Shown here piece after piece: positions 57,400-64,000 of a stretch of DNA of 64,000 bases. Every line of letters starts with the position of its first letter. The stretch's first letter is position 1. A program made the position numbers and the translations under genes. The notes beneath the pieces were generated by a model. That model had not been told where the DNA came from and made no database searches. It saw only the letters and a list, made by a program, of their open reading frames with translations. The DNA comes from Fulvia fulva (Eukaryota; Ascomycota; Dothideomycetes; Mycosphaerellales; Mycosphaerellaceae), in assembly GCF_020509005.1 (NCBI RefSeq), contig NC_063018.1, positions 1 through 64,000 of the forward strand, read 5' to 3'.

Positions 57400-60300
57400 A
57401 AATAGACCTTACGGATAACGAATAATACTTTACGACGACATTACTATCGTATAGTATAACGTAAACAAAAGTAGGGATAAGGTCTAGCGCCACTTTCTAT
57501 AAGAGCTAGACCCGCTACGGTACTACGTTATCGCGGTATAGGAACTATAGATCAACCCCTACGAAGGACTCCTAGCTACTTATAATGACCGGAGATACTA
57601 TACCGTAATTACGGGCTAACGAGGCGTTATCCCGAGGACATATATATACGTAAGTAAGACTATAGACCTTGAGTCGTAGAAGGTTATACTACCGTAGTAG
57701 GGTAACCTAGGAGACATAATATTAATCTAGATCGATACGATACAAGGCCCTATCTAGATCTATAACGTTTATAACCCGCTACCGCGGGGTCGGACGAGTA
57801 GGGAACTAGGAACCCTCGCCTACCTAGAGCGGACCCTAAGCTAAGATATAAAGTAAGTACTCCTCGGCGACTTCAACCTCTACTACCTACGGTAGGGACT
57901 CGAATTCACTCCCCCGTACGCGTTTCTAGGGGAAAAGCTACTAGATATAACCGTACGCTACGGAATGGCCTTAGTAATACCAAAGGGAATAGAGACGTAG
58001 AAGGCCCGTATAAGTATAAGCACGATTGACCTATACTTTCTCTTACGAGAACTTAAAGAGAGACTAGTCTAATACCGACCGAACTACGCGCTAGAAGCCT
58101 CCTTAGACTATATCCCTATCTAAACGACGCTAGGGGTGAAGGCGATAGAGGAGCTAGTAAGCGAACCACGCCGTAACTAGAAGAAGGCACGCTAGGACGA
58201 TATAAGAGGCTTCCTAATAGCGAACCTACTATAGTATAGAGAACTCGAGACGATAGCTTAGCTAGATCAAGTAGCGGAACAGATTACCTCGGTTATATAG
58301 TAAGTAGCGGAACAATATACGCCGTTACTCCGGCTCTTAACGTAGTAGAAGGCCTTCTAGACCCCTAAATGCTCTACGAAGGTAAGGGAGGCTAGAAGGG
58401 TAAGGCGACAGTAGACGAAGGAGCACACCTAAGAGACGTAGGAGCAATACTGTCGCGCGACATAAGAGAAGAAGGTATAGATAAGACGCGACAAGCTATA
58501 GGACTAGAGAGCGACGATCGGGCTCGTTATAGAAAACTCGGAATAGATATAGAGACTTACTAAATAGGCACGACTACCTAAAGAGCAGCAAACCCCTTAC
58601 TTCCCCCTAATCGTAGACCGCGAAGGGATTGCCTAGGCTACGCCCCGGGCAAGGCAAAAGCATTAGCCGACCATTTCTTTTCGACGTAAGTAGAGGTAGA
58701 CCTTACGGATATCGACCCGAGTATATACCCGGAACCCCTAGACATAGATTAGGCGGTTAGCTCTAATATAGTAAAAGGAGTTATAAGTAAGCTAAAAGGA
58801 CGGAAAGCCCTAGGCCTAGATAGGATACTAAATATACTACTAAAAGAGTATAGAGAAGAGATCGCGCCGAGCCTAGCAAACCTATTTACCGCGTACCTAC
58901 GGCTAGGGTATTACCCGAAGCCGTATAGAGAGTCTATAACAGTAGTGCTACGTAAGCTCTAGAAGGAGGACTATACTTAGCCTAAGTCGTATAGACTAAT
59001 CGTACTTCTAAACACGATAGGGAAGGTCCTAGAAAAGATAGTAGCCTAGAGACTTACGTAGCTAGCCGAGGACAACTACGTACTCCTAGTAACACAGATA
59101 GGGGGAAGAAGCTAGCGATCGACACTAATAGTAATAGAGCTAATTACGGAGCAAATTCAGACCCTCTAGTACTACGGTAGGAACCGAGCGGCGTCCTTAC
59201 TATCCCTCGACATCGTAGGAGCCTTCGATAACGTCTTATACTAAAGGCTAATATATATCCTATAGTAGAAAGGTATCCCCTAATAGGTAACGACGTTCGT
59301 CTACTCCTTTCTCTAGGAACGGACGACATACCTAGTCCTAGGAAGGTACACGTCCGACCCGGTAAAGGTAGAGACTAGAATACCTTAGGGATCTACTCTC
59401 TCCCCTATCCTGTTTCTAATATTTATGTCTAATCTAATCCCCCTACTCACCTCTCCGTAAACCTTAGTATCGGGGTTCGTAGACGATATAAACATCCTAG
59501 CCTAGTTAGACTCGATAGAAGAGAACTGTCGCCTCCTCGAAGATAGGCACAAGAAATGCGAGGAGTAGGCAAAGAAGCATAGTGCCTAGTTCGCCCCTAA
59601 AAAGTACTAACTTATACACTTTAGTAAAGCGAGAACATACTATAATATAAAGGCGGCGGTAAGAATCTAAGGCTACGAGACAAAGCTATTAGCGGAGCTA
59701 CGAGTACTAGGGATCTAGCTCGACCCGAAGCTAAGCTAGAATATATAGGTTAAGAAAGCCTAGAGTCGAGTATAAGTTAACGAAGCCTCGATAAAGAGAC
59801 TTACGGCATCTATATAGGGAGCAACATTCGACAAGGCAAGAGTAATATATAAGGCGATCGTTAGACTAGCTATGCTATACGGGGCATAGATTTAGGGAAT
59901 AGGAGGCGTAGGCAAGCCGATCCCGAAACGGATAGAGTAACCCCTAAATAGGACATAGGTAGGCAACCTACGTAGGGTACTAGGCGTATATAAGACAACG
60001 TTAATAAGCACGGTAGAAATAGAGACAGGAACACTACTAATCGGCTAGTACATCCGGGGAATAAGAATTCAATACGCGGTAAGGACGATAGGTTACCTAG
60101 TATAAACTACGATCTAGGAGGCAAAGAATAAGATAGAAAGCTACTACCGGAGAGGGGCCGGACATAGGATAAGCTAAAAAGAGGATGACCTTACTACCTT
60201 TACGGCTATATAGACAAGTACCGAATGGCTAGCACGAAAAGAGGAGGAGCGTAGGACTCGCTAGGCCGGCGGGAGCAAGGCTAAGACCTAAAGCCTAGCG

Positions 60301-60650
60301 GAATAGATAGCGAGCTACCTATAGGAGTAGGACTAGAAAAGGAAGCCCCCTAAGACAATAGGCCCGATAGCGCTCCGAGCCTTCTAGAGACATAATTACT
60401 AGCTATATAGGGACCTAATAAGGGCCGAGGTAAGCATAGCGATCCAAATCAGGTCCGAATATATTAGGTTAAGGGCCTACCTATTTAGAAGACGCGTACT
60501 AGACATCTATAGCCTAGCCTACTAGTATAGCTACCTATCGTAAAACCTAGAATATATGCTACTACGATGCCCGTAGTAGGCGAGAGGCAGGGGAAATTAG
60601 AGGCACTAAGCGGGAAGGAGAGACTATAAGTCAATTATTAGGGACAAAGG
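57400..60650 (+). pseudogene. LINE-3 ORF2 (endonuclease and reverse transcriptase) remnant
   Basis: Endonuclease box LGDFNLYYLR near 57860-57890. Reverse transcriptase with GSTLSPILFLIFMSNL near 59390-59435 and an intact GFVDDINILA near 59475-59505. The C-terminal LEYMLLRCP motif near 60550-60575 is common at the end of fungal LINE ORF2 proteins. Many TAG/TAA. The piece 59835-60055 is also present, inverted, at 18013-18235. Confidence 0.75.
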
Positions 60651-60999
60651 TAACATTCGCCGAATCTCTCGGTAGATACTATAGTAGAGATACCTCTAGT
60701 AGTTTAGCCTCGCTAGCGAGACGGGAGAGTAGATAGACAAGAGGCGGAAGCTAGGGGGTAGTAGATAGGGTAGTCATTAGGGCAGGCCTATAATACTAGC
60801 GTACCCCTAACAAGGGAAAATTAAGATAACAACTAGGAGGAAAAGATAGGCGGGAAGGAGGAGGGGTTTTCACTAACACGGTTTCCCCTCTATATATACG
60901 AAAACAAGATAGTATAGCTACATAGGCCAAAGGGCACTACAATAGCTTAATAAAATATCTATCTATCTATACGGGTCTCTAGTTCGAAATCGAAGTACT

Positions 61000-63862
61000 A
61001 TAGAAGCGGGTTCTTAATAAACTTCGCTTTAAGTAAGTCAAAAGCCTCCTAGTATTCGTTAGTCTAGGCAAACTTCTTACCCTTACGCGTAAGCTTCGTT
61101 AAAGGGCGTACTACGCCCGAGAATACGTAGATAAAGCGGTAGTAGAAGTTAGTAAAGCCTAGGAAACCCTAGACCTCTTTGACGTTCGTAGGAGTATCCT
61201 ATTCGACGATAGCGTCGATCTTCTCTTAGTCTATCTTAATGCCGTCTACGGTAATAATTAAACTAAGGAACTTGACTTCGGTCTTCTTAAACTCGTACTT
61301 GTCGATATCGAGCTATAAGCCGGCGTCTACGAGCTTCTAAAGGACCTTATAGACGTACTCGCGGTGCTCCTCCTTAGTCTCGCTATAGACTAGGATGTCG
61401 TCGATGTAGGTAGTATAGAACTGATCGAGGAACTCCTAAAGGATATCGTTAATAAAGTTCTAGAAGGTACTAGGCCCGTTACAAACGCCGAAGGGCATAA
61501 CGAGCGACTCGAATAGCCCGTAGCGAGTACGGAAGGCTATAAGATACTCGTGTCCTTCTACTATTCGTAACTTATTAAACGTAGCGATAACATCGAGCTT
61601 AGTAAAGTACTTAGCCTTAGAGAGGCGTTCGAGCGTCTCCTAAATCAACGGTATTAGGTAGCGGTTCTTCTTTATAATAGTGTTTAAGCCTCGGTAGTCT
61701 ACGTAGAAGCGTAGGCTACCGCCGGGCTTCTTAACGAATATAACGGGACTACTAGCGCTAGAACGGCTCGCTCGAATAAACCCCTTCTTTAGGTTTTCTT
61801 CGAGGTATCTCTTAAGGACGATAAGCTCTTCTCGGGACATAGAATATAGCGGTCCGAACGGTGTCTCTATACCTTCTTCTAGCTTAATCTTATAGTCGTA
61901 AGGGCGATAAGGAGGTAGCTCGTCTACGGCTTCGGTATCGAATACGTAGAGGATATAGTATGCCTAAGGAGGGACCTTCGTAGTAGGGTCGGTAGGTATA
62001 CGCTTCTTATCGAGCTTCTCGAGGGCGATGTCAATATCGCGGAGAGAGGCGGCGAAGACTTAAGCTTTAGGCTACTTAGTAGTAGTAGTAAAGGTAGCGG
62101 CGTTTACCTAGAAGATCTTAGTATACTTAGGACCGCGCTAAGGCGGCGGAGAAGGCGGAGGCGCCGGAGGAGCTTCTAGAGGGAAACTAATAGTAAGGGA
62201 AGTCTAATCGATAATAGGTTAGTATCGTCTAAACTAGGGGAGGCCGAGGATTAACTTCTAATACGGTAGGGACGTAAGGAAGCTAGTGATCGACATACGC
62301 TTTCCTCCGAGAGTGATTAACGTATATATAATATAAGTAATCTTACTAGTAGTAGTCTCCGTGCCGTTAAAGAGTTTAAGGGTACGAGGGTATTTTAGTT
62401 CCTAGGGTTCGAGGTTAAGAGAGGTTACGAGTTTATAGTCTATAAAAGACTTGCCTAGTACGCTAGTGTCTATAAGAGTAAGATTAGAAGAAGAGAGTTT
62501 CTTTAAGCCGATATTTATATTCGTAACAAACGGTTTATAAGCGTAGTCCTTACCCGTCTCGTCGTATAGGTCTAGCTATACTATTGATCCTTAACTTCTT
62601 TCCTCTCTTTACTTTCGGTAAACGTTATTCTTAGTCTTTAACGCGTCGATAAGGAAGACCTAGGCTTTTCCCTACTTAGCGGGAGTAGTAGGAGTAGGCT
62701 CGATAGCGCCGATAGCGCCGCGAACCGGGTTACGGGCGTTACGGGTAGCGAGCTACGGATAGTTAACTACGATATAGCCTAGACCGCCGTAGTAGGTATA
62801 GAGTCCGGCCTAGCGACGGCAAAGCTTCTCTTCGGGAGTAAGCTTACCGTTAACGAGGCCCTAGACTCGAGGGACGGCGGTACTAGCGCTAAGATCTATA
62901 GTATTACCTATAGAGACGGGAGGGAGAGCCGTAGGAGCGGCGGCGCCTAGTAGAGTAGCGAAGTGACTTCCGGGACTACGAGGCTAACGACCTTAAGAAC
63001 GGGAAGCGAGGAGAGAGGCGGTATATTTTATATTAGAGTCGAGGCGCTAGTAGGTCTCGACGAGCTTACGGAAGCTTATAGTACCGACGTCCTTATCCTC
63101 GAGGGCTCGAAGAAGCTCTACTAATAAGCTACGGCGGAGAGTACTCTTCTTAGTCTCTTCGTTATAGCCGGTAAACCTAATATCGCGGTTAAAGGCCGCG
63201 AGGTACTCGGTAAAGCTCTTATTCTTCTAGAGGAGGTTATAGATAGCGTTCTAGGCGGTAGCTCTACGGTCTAGATTACTAAAGGCAGTACGGAGGTCCT
63301 ATATTAAGGTAAGGACGTCCGGGTAGCCGATAGTCTACGTAGCGTTATCGATATAGTATTATACCTAAGCCGCGGCGTCTCCCCGAAGAAGGGAGAAGAC
63401 GTACGTAACCTTGTCCTTCTCTTACGGAAAGTGGTCGGCATTAGCTAATAGCTTAATAGTAAGCTATATCTTAAATGCCTCGAACTTGCTCTTATTACCG
63501 TCGAACTCGTCTAGGTCGTTAACCTTCTTAGAGAAGTACTAGCGGCGGTTATCGTCGGCGTACGGTACGAGGTTCTAGAAGGTGTTTATAATACCTTAAA
63601 GGTATATTACTTAGTTGTTTACTTGCTCGACCTGCTAGGCGGTCTTACGGAAAGAGGAGACGGTATAGTTAATAAGAGCGTAGGCGGTATCGGGGTTAGC
63701 GTTTACCTAGGCACCGAAGGTAGCGGCGTTCGAGAAGGGGATGTTAGTCCACTTACTAAAGTAGAATAGAGTGTCTTAGTTGTCGAGATTAACACCTCTA
63801 TCGGTAGCGTAGTCACCTATAAGTATAACTCGAGTAGTTGACAGTTTATTAGTCTTTCGTGA
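61000..63862 (-). pseudogene. Gypsy-B gag and pol (first part) remnant
   Basis: Nearly the same sequence as 41360-44246 in gypsy-A. The YIDD box near 61395-61415 is intact. Gag occupies about 63860-62640. Most differences from gypsy-A are C/T or G/A at CpA or TpG. Stops are shared with gypsy-A at most positions. Confidence 0.8.
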
Positions 63863-64000
63863 TGTTAGGGCGAGAGCCTAGCCTATAAGATATAAGAGTA
63901 AAAGTAAGAATATAGGTACGAAGTACAGATATAAAGGGTATAGTATAATTGCTATACAAAACGAAAGACGAAGAAAGTAAGAGAGGCCTAGGGAAGGCCG
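63863..64000 (-). repeat. Gypsy-B 5' LTR, partial
   Basis: Begins TGTTAGGGCGAGAGCC and matches 38477-38615. It is cut by the window edge. Confidence 0.9.

Larger units (their letters stand above)
55830..60966 (+). mobile_element. LINE-3, full-length Tad/I-like LINE, RIP-dead
   Basis: Inserted into gypsy-B with the duplication CTATACGGGTC (55819-55829 and 60967-60977); the first bases are ambiguous with the tail. The 3' tail is ATCTATCTATCTAT, not poly(A). About 5.1 kb, with two coding regions in LINE order. Confidence 0.9.
60967..64000 (-). mobile_element. Gypsy-B, right part
   Basis: Continues gypsy-B after LINE-3: reverse transcriptase, protease, gag and the start of the 5' LTR. A 66-codon open stretch (61840-61640) carries the reverse transcriptase box with [18 protein letters not shown]. 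The element runs off the right edge. Confidence 0.9.

Overview
The window is one end of a chromosome of a filamentous ascomycete fungus. It begins with (CCCTAA)n telomere repeats. Short spliceosomal introns (50, 55 and 59 nt), Ty1/copia, chromodomain Ty3/gypsy, Tad/I-like LINE and Fot1/pogo elements, and a mutation pattern typical of repeat-induced point mutation (RIP) all point to Pezizomycotina. The species cannot be named from the sequence. Most of the window is almost free of CpA and TpG, rich in TpA, and still rich in CpG. Old coding frames there are broken mainly by TAG/TAA where CAG/CAA (Gln) or TGG (Trp) is expected.

Layout. 1-35 telomere. 36-2050: two decayed genes on the + strand, with two copies of one palindrome (833-868 and 2140-2174). 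2421-5880: decayed RecQ-like telomere-linked helicase on the - strand. 6240-6800: a small region only lightly touched by RIP; it holds one gene that looks intact, a 63-residue secreted six-cysteine protein split by an intron (6546-6796). 7097-7236: 17-bp minisatellite. 7463-18012: RIP-damaged copia elements (copia-1, copia-2). 18013-18943: LINE pieces and unassigned sequence. 19073-25369: a copia element (copia-4) with no RIP damage and a 1672-codon open polyprotein, inserted in RIP-dead copia-3 and lacking its own 5' end. 29050-36391: complete gypsy-C inserted in copia-3. 36641-51970: LINE-1, split by gypsy-A, which is itself split by LINE-2. 51988-53050: pogo-like transposon cut by gypsy-B. 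53051-64000: gypsy-B, split by LINE-3, running off the right edge.

Target-site duplications give the insertion order directly: TAACT for gypsy-C, TAAGC for gypsy-A, a 13-bp duplication for LINE-2 and about 11 bp for LINE-3. The right 38 kb is therefore a graveyard of retroelements nested up to three deep. Only the copia-4 polyprotein and the small secreted protein are likely to be expressible. The most promising biology is the effector-like gene about 6.5 kb from the telomere, next to a dying telomere-linked helicase. The cleanest molecular record is the pair of matching copia LTR segments, one RIP-mutated and one not.
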